From NCBI GenBank assembly GCA_035942255.1, contig DASZDG010000051.1, positions 1 through 47,346 of the forward strand: DNA of 47,346 bases. The letters are read 5' to 3'. The notes under the pieces are model-generated. The model was given only the letters and a program-made list of their open reading frames with translations. It made no database searches and was not told the origin of the DNA. This document shows, piece after piece, positions 7,854 to 17,417 of this stretch. The translations under genes and the position numbers were made by a program. Origin of the DNA: JALZEG01 sp035942255 (GTDB lineage Bacteria; Actinomycetota; CADDZG01; WHSQ01). Within the stretch, counting starts at the first letter, position 1. Every line of letters begins with the position of its first letter.

Positions 7854-9010
7854 AGCGCCACCCCCACCCGGTCGAGGAGGTCCTCGAACGCGTGCATGAG
7901 CTCCTCCGGGGGGGCCGCGGCGTGGCGTTCGCGGTAGTAGTCGCCGTAGAGCTCCGGCAGCGTCTTGCCCTCGCGGCTCGAGACGGGGGCCTCCTCGCGC
8001 TCCCACGACGCGCGCACGTACAGCGCGTTCGGCAGCAGCGCCCGCACCTCGTCGGCGAGCCCGGGCGCGGGGCCGTCGGTAAGCACCGACACGTCGAGGA
8101 TCGCGTCGCCGACGTCGACTGCGTGTGCCGCGAGCTCGTCGATCGTGCCGGTGAGCCTCAGCAGCCGGCGCCCCGACGTCAGCGGGACGCAGCGCGTCTG
8201 CGCGGGCTTCATCCCCGGGGTCACCTCAACGACGCAGACGCTCTTGTCCTGACCGGCTTCGCCGAAGTCGAGCTGCAGGAGGCTGCCGCAGTAACGGGCG
8301 GGCACTGCCGACCCGGGCGCGTCCTGCGCCTGGTGGATGTGGCCGAGCGCGGCGTACTTGATCTCGGAAGGAATCGCCTCGGCCGTCGCCATGTACGCCT
8401 CGCCGATGTGGAGCTCGCGCTCGGTCCCCGACGGGACGGCGCCGTGCACCATGAAGTGGCCCATCAGGAGGTCGGCGGCCTTCGGGTCGGGATGCGCGAC
8501 CATCCAGCGCGCGTAGTGCGAGGTCAGCGCGCGGATCCTGTCGGCATAGGACTTGTAGCCCTCGGCCGGCGCGTCCATCAGGTCGATCACCTGCGCCTCG
8601 TGCACGAACGGAAGACACGCGACACGGGCCGCCGTCGCGCCGTCGCGCGCGGGGACGATCACCACGCCGCCCGATTCCGGAGGGAGCGGCTTGTGGACGA
8701 CGAACACGCCCACGCCGGCGAGGAGGGGGCCGAGCACGCGCATGAGCTCCGGCGAGTCGTGGTTGCCGGGGATGACCACGACGCGCCGCCCGTTCGAGGC
8801 GAGCCGGCGCAGGCCGTCGAGCACGAGGCTCAGGTACGGGAGCGGCGGCGCGGCCCGGTCGAAGAGGTCACCGGCGACCAGCACTGCGTCGACGTCCTCG
8901 TCGTCCGCGATCGCGACGACCTCGTCGAGCACCGCCTCGGCCTCGGCCGCGCGGTCGAAGCGCCCGAGCTTCTTGCCGATGTGCCAGTCGCCCGTGTGGA
9001 GGATCCGCAT
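7850..9010 (-). CDS. sbcD: SbcD/Mre11-type nuclease subunit
   Basis: Metal-dependent nuclease partner of SbcC. The 386-residue protein has all Mre11/SbcD phosphoesterase motifs: GDWHIGKKLG (9-18), GDLFDRAAPP, PGNHDSPELM, a histidine motif in LLMGHFMVHG and ALGHIHQ. After the nuclease domain a region of about 120 residues would form the capping and SbcC-binding part. The ATG is 3 bases after the herA stop, so translation is probably coupled. Its position between herA and sbcC places it in an end-resection operon. Confidence 0.93.
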   Translation of the reverse strand: MRILHTGDWHIGKKLGRFDRAAEAEAVLDEVVAIADDEDVDAVLVAGDLFDRAAPPLPYLSLVLDGLRRLASNGRRVVVIPGNHDSPELMRVLGPLLAGVGVFVVHKPLPPESGGVVIVPARDGATAARVACLPFVHEAQVIDLMDAPAEGYKSYADRIRALTSHYARWMVAHPDPKAADLLMGHFMVHGAVPSGTERELHIGEAYMATAEAIPSEIKYAALGHIHQAQDAPGSAVPARYCGSLLQLDFGEAGQDKSVCVVEVTPGMKPAQTRCVPLTSGRRLLRLTGTIDELAAHAVDVGDAILDVSVLTDGPAPGLADEVRALLPNALYVRASWEREEAPVSSREGKTLPELYGDYYRERHAAAPPEELMHAFEDLLDRVGVAL

Positions 9011-9013
9011 CGC

Positions 9014-10745
<1,732 letters not shown>

Positions 10746-10753
<8 letters not shown>

Positions 10754-11717
10754 CGGCCGTCTCCTCGCGCGACGCCCGCCCCGCGGCGGATCGGATCATC
10801 CGGTAGACCAGCTCGCGCTCACCGAGGAGATGGCGCAGCCTCTTCTCCAGGCCCGCGATCGGGACGAGGTTCTGGGGGGCGCGCGGGTCCCAATGGGGTT
10901 GAGAGGCGAAACGCGGGAGCAGGGCCGTCGACGCGTCCGCGAGCGCGACCGCCTCGTCGACGGAGAGGGCCGCCGGGACCTCGCAGCGGACGAGGCCCTG
11001 CCAGCCGTGACCGTGCCGGTCCGGCTCGCAGAGCCTCACGTACCAGGAGTAACGGGGGCGGCGCTCGCCGAACGAGAAGACCGGCGTCCTCTCGCCGCAC
11101 CCGAGGCTCTCGAGCACCGCCTCCTCGGCCGGGGGCAGGTACCGCTTGGAGTGCGACTTGATGTAGCCGATCACGCGGCGCCTGCCGGGATCCATCACCG
11201 CGAGCGGCCCGTCTGCGAAGACCAGGTGCCCCTCCTCGGCGTGGGCGATCGCCAGGTCCGCCTCGAGCCTGCGCATGTGGTTGTGGACGGCGTCGACCAG
11301 CAGCTCGAGGGCCTCGTCGGGAACGGGCATCGGCGCGTACTCGAGCCCGGCCCCCGCGGAGAGCCCCGGAGCCCGGCCCCCGCCCACGGCGAGATGCCGG
11401 GAGACGCTCGCATGTGAGATCCGGGCGCACGAGCCGCCGGAGGCGGCGCAGACCACGGCCCCCACGCCGACCGACCCGGCGACGCCGGCCCGCGGAGCGC
11501 CCCCGTCCACCACGAAGACGCGGGCCTCGATCCGCCGGGTCCCGTCCACGAAGGCGACGCCGTCGACGCCGGGGGCGGCCCCGCACCGGGGCACGGGGCG
11601 CCACGGCCCCTGCACCTCGTGAGCGGTCCCGACGGCCTCTACGGAGACGTCCTCGGGCTCGCCCAGGTCGACCCCGGCCGAGTATTCGGGGCTCCACGCC
11701 TCGACGGCTATCCGCAT
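10746..11717 (-). CDS. nurA: NurA-like 5'-3' nuclease
   Basis: NurA is a dimeric RNase-H-fold nuclease that works with HerA. The 323-residue protein has FVDGTRRIEARV (57-68, acidic D58 and E64), LVFADGPL with D169, the IGYIKSHSKRYLPP strand and a C-terminal PQNLVPIAGLEKRLRHLLGE helix, in the order expected for NurA-domain proteins. It is the first gene of the operon and overlaps herA by 8 bases. The ATG has no Shine-Dalgarno sequence; TAGTGT ends 6 bases before it, so the transcript is probably leaderless. A 7-bp inverted repeat covers that promoter. Family assignment rests on motifs and on adjacency to herA. Confidence 0.78.
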
Positions 11718-11720
11718 GAG

Positions 11721-11744
11721 GTCACACTAATGAGGGGGTGTGAC
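11721..11744 (-). promoter_or_regulatory. Putative promoter and operator of the nurA-herA-sbcD-sbcC operon
   Basis: On the minus strand GTCACAC, 10 bases, then GTGTGAC form a perfect 7-bp inverted repeat. The right arm overlaps the -10 box TAGTGT (11724-11729), which lies 6 bases before the nurA ATG. A protein bound here would block RNA polymerase. The sequence is unlike the actinobacterial LexA box I know (TCGAAC-N4-GTTCGA). Confidence 0.5.
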
Positions 11745-11777
11745 AGGTTCCCGGGTTGAGCCGGAGGTTTTTTCCCG

Positions 11778-12887
11778 CTATCGGGCGGCGAGCGCCGCTT
11801 CCACCCCCGCGATCACCCGGTCGACCATCTCGGGCGTGGCCGTGGCCCCCATCAGCCCGACCCTGATCGCCTTCCCGGCCGTCGGGTCGAGGCCCCCGGA
11901 GATCATGATCCCGACATCGGCCAGCAGGTGCTTCTGGATCGACGCGGGGTCGTCGGCCCACGCCGCCACGACCAGGTTCGCCTCGGCCCCCGCCTGCGGC
12001 ACCGGCTCGAGCCCGAGCGACCGCAGGCCTTCGCGGCACCGTTTGGCGAGGTCGGCCCGCCTCCCGATCCACTCCTGGAGGCCGGCCTCGAGGATCCGCC
12101 GGACGCTCGCGTAGAGGGGCAGCAGGAGGTTGCTCGGGAAGGTGACGGGGTGCGGGTGCCAGGCCCCCCACTCCTTGCGGTACCAGTCCCATACGTGCAG
12201 GTCGAGGTACCAGGACTCGGGGCGGGAGCTACGGGCGTCGACGCGCTCGCGGCCCCTCTCCCCGAGGGCGAGGATGCCGAGGCCCGGCGGGGCCTCGAGC
12301 CCCTTCTGCGATCCGGTGACGAGCGCTCCGAGACCCATCCCGTCGACGTCGACCAGGTCGCCGCCAACCGACGCGATCCCGTCGACCATGCACACGGCGC
12401 CGGCGCGGTTCGCGACCGCGGCGATCTCCTCGATCGGGTGCCGCACGCCGGTCGCGGTGTCGACGTGGCACGTGAGCACGCCGTCGGCCCCCGCGACGGC
12501 GTCCTCGACCCGCGCCGGGTCCGCGGGAGCACCGACCTCGACCGGGACCTCCGTCACGTCGAGACGGTGCTGGCGAGCGATCTCCATCAGCCGCTTCCCG
12601 AAGAAGCCGGTGTTCACGACTACGACCCGCTGGCCGGGCTCGAACAGGTTGAACACCGCAGCGTCGAGGCACGTCGTCCCCGTCCCGGGCATCACGTACG
12701 GCGCGGCGGCAGCGCCGACGACGCGACCGACGGCCGCGACCGCGTCGTTGTGGAGCCCCGTCCAGACGTCGCCGTAGTGAGCGATCACCTGGGAGCCGAG
12801 GAGCTCGAGCTCTTCTTCGTGGAGCTCACCGGGGCCCGCGATCATCAGCGACGGCATCTCGGGGAGCTTCCTGGGGTCTATCGACAT
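11778..12887 (-). CDS. Class V aminotransferase (alanine-glyoxylate / serine-pyruvate type)
   Basis: PLP enzyme of the alanine-glyoxylate/serine-pyruvate aminotransferase group. The product (369 residues from this start) begins IAGPGELHEEEL, has the PLP-contacting VDGIASVGGD (Asp of the cofactor ring), the Schiff-base lysine in GSQKGLEAPPGLG, and the HPHPVTFPSNLLLPLYA segment typical of this group. The ATG at 12887 was chosen because GGAGGG lies 6 bases before it; an in-frame TTG at 12893 is less likely. Likely substrates are alanine, serine or ureidoglycine with glyoxylate or pyruvate; the context gives no hint. A TAGAGT -10-like box lies about 40 bases upstream (12926-12931). Confidence 0.85.
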   Translation of the reverse strand: MSIDPRKLPEMPSLMIAGPGELHEEELELLGSQVIAHYGDVWTGLHNDAVAAVGRVVGAAAAPYVMPGTGTTCLDAAVFNLFEPGQRVVVVNTGFFGKRLMEIARQHRLDVTEVPVEVGAPADPARVEDAVAGADGVLTCHVDTATGVRHPIEEIAAVANRAGAVCMVDGIASVGGDLVDVDGMGLGALVTGSQKGLEAPPGLGILALGERGRERVDARSSRPESWYLDLHVWDWYRKEWGAWHPHPVTFPSNLLLPLYASVRRILEAGLQEWIGRRADLAKRCREGLRSLGLEPVPQAGAEANLVVAAWADDPASIQKHLLADVGIMISGGLDPTAGKAIRVGLMGATATPEMVDRVIAGVEAALAAR

Positions 12888-12925
12888 TGACAACCCTCCG
12901 GGAGGCTTCGTAGGAGTCTGCTCCC

Positions 12926-12983
12926 ACTCTAGCGGTACTTCCCGGTGAACCCCGTAGACGGGGCGGCCCCCGATCTCTAGCTT
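12926..12983. promoter_or_regulatory. Divergent promoter region between the aminotransferase and LVIVD genes
   Basis: TANNNT boxes face both ways: TAGAGT on the minus strand (12926-12931) for the aminotransferase and TAGCTT on the plus strand (12978-12983) for the LVIVD gene. Both genes also have Shine-Dalgarno sites, so short leaders are expected. A small hairpin CCCCGT-AG-ACGGGG occupies 12950-12963 between them. Confidence 0.35.
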
Positions 12984-13018
12984 GGAGGGACAGACCGCAC
13001 ACTTCTGGAGGAACCCCC

Positions 13019-14401
13019 ATGCGACGACCGCTCGCCGTATTCCTCGCGATCGCGTCGGGCGCGCTGCTGAGCGCCGTCCCGGTCACCACCTCTGCGGCTC
13101 CCCGCCGCGCGCAGGCGCCCGCCTCCGCGCTCGCATCCGAGAACGTCGAGCTCCTCACGACGCTCCCGAACCCCGGCGTCATCGGCGCGAGGTTCCGCGA
13201 CGGGCTCATGTACGCGACGACGGCCGCGGGCCTGACGATCTACGACGTCGCGGACCCGAGGGCCCCGGAGGAGGTCGGGCGGCTCCCGCTCCCCCACTTC
13301 GAGAACGAGGACGTGGACCTCGGCGGGGACATCCTGCTGATCAGCAACGACGCCGCGGAGAGCACCGGGATCCTCTACGTCATCGACATCTCCGATCCCG
13401 CCGCGCCTGCGATCCTGTCGACGTTCCCGATGGGCGGCAATCCCGCGGAAGGTGGTCCGGGCCACACCGCGAGCTGCGTCCTCGACTGCACGTTCGCGTG
13501 GGTCACCGACGACGCGGGCATCAAGGTGATCGACCTCCGCACCCCCGCGGCCCCCGTCGACAAGGGCACGTTCGAGACGCCCGCCGGCGGTGGGCTCGTC
13601 GTCCACGACGTGCAGGTCGACAAGCAGGGTCTCGCATGGGTCGTCGGCTTCGGGGGCGCGGTCGCGTACCGACTCCCGGCTTCGTACGACGGCACCGGGC
13701 TCGGCCAGCAGGTCGTGCGCACCGACCCCGACGGCAACAGCACCTACCTCGACGAGCTCGGGCTGGGCGCCGGCGACAAGCCGAACGACTTCATCCTGCA
13801 CAACTCGATGCGCGTGAAGAAGGGCGTCGTCTACGTGACCGAGGAGGACTACACGCGCCCCGGCTGTCGCGGCGCGGGGTCGTTCGAGACCTGGCGCCTG
13901 CCGCTGCGCGCGGACGGCACGCCGAGCGGCGAGGACATGACGCTCATGGACACGTGGGAGACGGAGCTGCTCGCCGACACCGCGAACGCCGCGGCGATGT
14001 GCTCGGCCCATTACTTCGACTACCGCAACAACGTCGTCGCCCAGGGCTGGTACGAGCAGGGGGTCCGGCTCCTCGACGTCAGCAAGCCCGGCAACGTCCG
14101 CCAGATCGGCTACTTCGTGCCGCCGAGCGCGATGACGTGGGCCGCGTACTTCCCGCCGACGGACAAGAGTGGCCGCGTCCTCTACGTCTTCGACGCGACG
14201 CACGGCATCGACGTCCTCGAGTTCGACCGTCCGGCGAAGGGGCCGCTGTCGCGCTCGGGCAAGTCGTGCGGAGCCGCCGGGTGCGCGCGGCGCGTCGCGC
14301 CGACGGTGCGGGCGCCGATCCGGGCGGAGTGGCGGGCGGCGTCGCCGGTCGTCGGGACGCCGAACGGCGACTACGGCTTCGCCTGCCGCATCCGCCTCTA
14401 G
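13019..14401 (+). CDS. Secreted LVIVD-repeat beta-propeller protein
   Basis: A 460-residue exported protein. A signal peptide (MRRPLAVFLAIASGALLSA, cleavage probably after TSA) is followed by repeats of the LVIVD type: GLTIYDVADPRAPEEVGRL, ILYVIDISDPAAPAILSTF and IKVIDLRTPAAPVDKGTFE, which build beta-propellers on bacterial cell surfaces. Six or more cysteines suggest disulphides outside the membrane. GGAGG precedes the ATG by about 7 bases. No catalytic motif is seen. Role unknown; such proteins usually bind other surface molecules. The neighbouring hairpin array may end its transcript. Confidence 0.78.
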   Translation: MRRPLAVFLAIASGALLSAVPVTTSAAPRRAQAPASALASENVELLTTLPNPGVIGARFRDGLMYATTAAGLTIYDVADPRAPEEVGRLPLPHFENEDVDLGGDILLISNDAAESTGILYVIDISDPAAPAILSTFPMGGNPAEGGPGHTASCVLDCTFAWVTDDAGIKVIDLRTPAAPVDKGTFETPAGGGLVVHDVQVDKQGLAWVVGFGGAVAYRLPASYDGTGLGQQVVRTDPDGNSTYLDELGLGAGDKPNDFILHNSMRVKKGVVYVTEEDYTRPGCRGAGSFETWRLPLRADGTPSGEDMTLMDTWETELLADTANAAAMCSAHYFDYRNNVVAQGWYEQGVRLLDVSKPGNVRQIGYFVPPSAMTWAAYFPPTDKSGRVLYVFDATHGIDVLEFDRPAKGPLSRSGKSCGAAGCARRVAPTVRAPIRAEWRAASPVVGTPNGDYGFACRIRL

Positions 14402-14406
14402 CACTC

Positions 14407-14486
14407 AGCTCGCGGGGGCACTGGTGCACGTGGTGCTACTGGTGCATGCACCACGTGCACCGCATGCACCAGTAGCTCGCGGGGGC
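14407..14486. repeat. Nine-base-periodic palindrome (3x GGTGC / 3x GCACC) inside a 13-bp direct repeat
   Basis: GGTGC occurs at 14423, 14432 and 14441 and its complement GCACC at 14448, 14457 and 14466, each 9 bases apart, making a 54-bp imperfect palindrome (14420-14473). Perfect arms inside it include GGTGCACGTGGTGC/GCACCACGTGCACC (14423-14436/14448-14461) and the central GGTGCATGCACC. The direct repeat AGCTCGCGGGGGC flanks it at 14407-14419 and 14474-14486. No T-tract follows, so it is not a standard terminator. It lies between two plus-strand genes. Confidence 0.8.
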
Positions 14487-14570
14487 TAGGGACTGCTGCT
14501 GCGACAACGCGCCGCGGCCCCCCGACGACGCTGCGTTTCCCCGACGGCGTCCTGGGAATGATCTCTTCCC

Positions 14571-15875
14571 GTGAAGGCGGGCGAACGCGTCCAGGGTCGC
14601 TACACCCTGATCGAGCCCTTGGGCCGGGGCGGGATGGCCGAGGTGTGGCTCGCCCGCGACGAGCGCCTCGAGCGCGACGTCGCGATCAAGTTCATGGCGG
14701 CGAACCTCACGCACGACGCGGAGTTCCTCGTGCGCTTCTTCTCCGAGGCCCAGGCGGTCGCTCGGATCTCACACCCGAACGTGGTGTCGGTGCTGGACTT
14801 CGGAGACTTCGAGGACCGCCCCTACCTGGTGATGGAGTGCGTGCCCGGCGGTCCGCTGTCGGAGCTGACGGGCGACCCGTTGCTTCCGGAACGCGCGGCC
14901 GAGATAGTCGCCGGTGCGGCCCGGGGGGCGGGGGCCGCGCACCGCGCCGGGCTGGTGCACCGCGACGTCAAGCCGGGGAACGTCCTCCTCGACGACGCGG
15001 GGAGGCCGAAGCTCGCCGACTTCGGGATCGCGTCGTCGGCGCGTTCCGAGAAGCTCACGGCGACCGGGACCGCGATCGGGTCGCCCCACTACATCTCGCC
15101 CGAACAGGCGTCGGGGCGGGCGGTGACCGCGGCGTCGGACGTCTACGCGCTGGGGGCCGTGCTGTACGAGCTCCTCACGGGGCGGCCGCCGTTCGTCGGC
15201 GACAACGTCACGGCGATCGCGATCGCACACGTGGAGGAGAGCCCGGTCCCGCCGGGCGAGCTCGTCGACGGGATCCCTCCGCACCTGGATGCGATCGTGA
15301 TGTCCTGCCTTGCGAAGGACCCCACCGTGCGGCCGGTCGACGGGAACGCGCTGGCGGACGCGCTGGACGCCGACCCCGTCGCGGCGTGGCGGCCGGTCCC
15401 CGTTACGGGGGCCGAGTACGAACACGAGGACGAGCCCGTTCGCAAGCGCCGGCTGATCCCGGCCCTGCTCGCTCTGTCGCTGTTGCTCGCGCTTGCGAGC
15501 GCGCTGTACGTGTCCGGCCGACCGAAGGACGTCGCCGAGGCCGGGACGCAGCCGGGCACTAAGACCGCGGCCCCCGAGAAGAAGCCCCGTCGGGCGACGC
15601 CGAGCCCTACCGCGACGCCGGCCGGATCGGTAGTCGCTCCGACGGCGCCTCCTGTGACCACGCCGTCGCCGACCCCGGAGCCCGAGGAAGAGGAAGAGGA
15701 CGCTCCCGCGACGCCCGCGCCGGAGCCGGAAGAGGACGAGGGCCCCCTGTGGACGCCGATCCCTACCGACGAGCCGGAGCCGTCCGAGGAGCCGACACCG
15801 AGCGAGGAGCCCGAGCCCACTCCCGCTCCCGAGCCCTCCGGTGAGCCGACGCCGGCGCCCGGCAACGGCGGTTAG
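14571..15875 (+). CDS. Membrane Ser/Thr protein kinase (PknB-like) with Pro/Glu-rich external tail
   Basis: Eukaryotic-type protein kinase. The 434-residue protein has all kinase motifs: glycine loop GRGGMAEVW, ATP-binding K40, HRDVKPGN with catalytic D132, DFG with D150, activation-loop threonines (TATGTAIGS) and SPEQ. A single membrane helix follows near residues 292-310 (LIPALLALSLLLALASALYV). The outside part has no PASTA repeats; it is a 120-residue tail rich in Pro, Glu and Thr, probably a wall-spanning stalk. GTG start; TGATCT ends 6 bases before it, so leaderless expression is possible. The gene next door on the other strand codes for a PG_binding_4-like membrane protein, suggesting an envelope role. 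Confidence 0.9.
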   Translation: MKAGERVQGRYTLIEPLGRGGMAEVWLARDERLERDVAIKFMAANLTHDAEFLVRFFSEAQAVARISHPNVVSVLDFGDFEDRPYLVMECVPGGPLSELTGDPLLPERAAEIVAGAARGAGAAHRAGLVHRDVKPGNVLLDDAGRPKLADFGIASSARSEKLTATGTAIGSPHYISPEQASGRAVTAASDVYALGAVLYELLTGRPPFVGDNVTAIAIAHVEESPVPPGELVDGIPPHLDAIVMSCLAKDPTVRPVDGNALADALDADPVAAWRPVPVTGAEYEHEDEPVRKRRLIPALLALSLLLALASALYVSGRPKDVAEAGTQPGTKTAAPEKKPRRATPSPTATPAGSVVAPTAPPVTTPSPTPEPEEEEEDAPATPAPEPEEDEGPLWTPIPTDEPEPSEEPTPSEEPEPTPAPEPSGEPTPAPGNGG

Positions 15876-15878
15876 CCG

Positions 15879-16433
15879 CTAGCCCGGCTCCCTGACGAGC
15901 GGCACGTTGAAGTCGATCGGGCTGCGCGGGTAAGTCACGATCTGACGGCGGATCCGGAAGCGCAGCTTCGCGCGGTCGACGCGCGCGTTCACCACCCGTG
16001 CGTTCTGCTCGCAGTAGTCGAGGAACTCGTCGACCTCCTTCGGGTCGACGGTCCCGTGCCAGCCGACCTTGACGCCCCCGAACCACGCGTCGAAGCGCTC
16101 GCGCAGGCCCGCGAAGACGCCGCCCCGGCCGACCTCCATCGCGTCCTGCGCGGTGTTGAACGGCTGGGGGTTCCAGCCGAGGTCCTCCGGCGTGGCGCGG
16201 CAGTCGAAGCCGTTGGCGATGAAGACCACGGCCTGTTGCTCGAGCAGCTCCTGTCGCTCGGTCAACGCCTCGAACGCCTCGAGCTCGGTCAGCCCGCCGA
16301 CGTCGAACCCCGCGACCGCGACGCCGCGGTGGACGCGCCCGGCGTGCATCCCGAGGTCGGCGATGACGAGGTACACGAGCAGGGCGACTACGCCCGCGGC
16401 GGCGAGCGCGATCCGAACGAGAAGCGTCTTCAC
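15879..16433 (-). CDS. Membrane protein with PG_binding_4-like (VanW N-terminal) domain
   Basis: A 184-residue protein with one N-terminal membrane helix (LLVRIALAAAGVVALLVYLVI). The outside part contains GVAVAGFDVGGLTELEAFEAL and CRATPEDLGWNPQPFNTAQDAMEVGR, which resemble the PG_binding_4 domain found in front of VanW and L,D-transpeptidase domains; here no enzyme domain follows. Start GTG at 16433, chosen because TAGCAT ends 7 bases before it (leaderless layout) and the hydrophobic segment follows at once; a longer reading begins upstream at 16535 but overlaps the neighbour's start. It converges with the kinase gene (3-base gap). Probably a wall-associated accessory protein. Confidence 0.6.
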   Translation of the reverse strand: MKTLLVRIALAAAGVVALLVYLVIADLGMHAGRVHRGVAVAGFDVGGLTELEAFEALTERQELLEQQAVVFIANGFDCRATPEDLGWNPQPFNTAQDAMEVGRGGVFAGLRERFDAWFGGVKVGWHGTVDPKEVDEFLDYCEQNARVVNARVDRAKLRFRIRRQIVTYPRSPIDFNVPLVREPG

Positions 16434-16440
16434 GCCACCG

Positions 16441-16446
16441 ATGCTA
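16441..16446 (-). promoter_or_regulatory. Putative leaderless -10 box (TAGCAT) for the PG_binding_4-like gene
   Basis: TAGCAT on the minus strand ends 7 bases before the GTG start at 16433. No Shine-Dalgarno sequence is present. Confidence 0.4.
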
Positions 16447-16521
16447 CGCGGCTCCCGGAGGAGTCGCCGGTTCGACGGCGAACCGGAGGGCAGACCGACG
16501 ACCTGAGGGGAAACACAACCA

Positions 16522-17346
16522 ATGCGCAGGATCATCCAGCTGATCGCAGCGACGACGCTGCTCGCCGGCCTCTTGCCGGGCGTCGCGCTGGCGGATCACG
16601 AAGAGGACGGCATCTACGAGCTGCCGGCACAGGACGACTGGACGAAGGCGCGCCTGGTCGTCTACGTCGTGCCTCCCGCGCACGGGCAGCTCTACAACAG
16701 CTCCGGCCCCCTCGCCGGCGGTGACCCGAACGAGGTGACCCCCTTCGAGAACAGCTACCTCCGTGCGATGGAGGCGTCGATCGAGGAGTGGAACAGGGGC
16801 ATCCGGATGTTCGGGTCGGACAAGCTGAAGAGGCGCTTCAAAGCCGACGTGTACGTGCTCGGACGGGACACGCTCCCGGACGAGAACGAGCCCGACATCC
16901 TGGTCGTCACCGATGAGAACAAGGGCCCCGTGCTGGGCTTCGCGATGGGCGGCACCCCGTGCATCGTCAACAACTCGCAGATGTTCATCCGCAGCTTCAA
17001 CTACGCCGACATGTACAACGTCATGGGGCAGGAGTACGGGCACTGCCTGGGCCTCGGCCACGTCGGGAGCCAGGGAGGCGTCGAGCCGACGTCGGAGCAG
17101 AAGCACCCCGAGCACGACGTCATGAACGGCTTCTACGCGGACAGCATCGGGTCGGAGGGCACGCACCTGCACTGCGTCAGCAACCTCGACGTCAAGGGCC
17201 TCGAGTACACCTTCGTGAGGACGCTCACGGGGAGCGGCGAGTCGCAGCCGGTCTTCATGCAGGTGTCGAAGTACCGGACGACCTGCGGGGGCGACGGCAA
17301 GCCCTCGCCCGAGGACGAGGGCTCGGGTAGCCGCTACTTCCAGTAG
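16522..17346 (+). CDS. Secreted metallopeptidase-like protein with altered zinc motif (QEYGHCLGLGH)
   Basis: A 274-residue exported protein (signal peptide MRRIIQLIAATTLLAGLLPG, cleavage near ALA-DH). The motif QEYGHCLGLGH matches HExxHxxGxxH except that the first zinc-binding His is Gln (codon CAG, one base from CAC/CAT). A Met-turn-like DVMNGFY follows, and the region before it (IVNNSQMFIRSFNYADMYNVMG) looks like the metzincin strand-helix. So the fold is kept but the usual three-His site is not. It could be an inactive binder or use another ligand. Upstream gene order places it beside an intact HELGH peptidase gene on the same strand, 71 bases on. Confidence 0.65.
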   Translation: MRRIIQLIAATTLLAGLLPGVALADHEEDGIYELPAQDDWTKARLVVYVVPPAHGQLYNSSGPLAGGDPNEVTPFENSYLRAMEASIEEWNRGIRMFGSDKLKRRFKADVYVLGRDTLPDENEPDILVVTDENKGPVLGFAMGGTPCIVNNSQMFIRSFNYADMYNVMGQEYGHCLGLGHVGSQGGVEPTSEQKHPEHDVMNGFYADSIGSEGTHLHCVSNLDVKGLEYTFVRTLTGSGESQPVFMQVSKYRTTCGGDGKPSPEDEGSGSRYFQ

Positions 17347-17417
17347 CGCTGAGCGAACGCGCTCACGGGCCGGCCGCGGCGACAGGGCCGGCGGCGGGCG
17401 CGGCGAAGACCCCCCTC

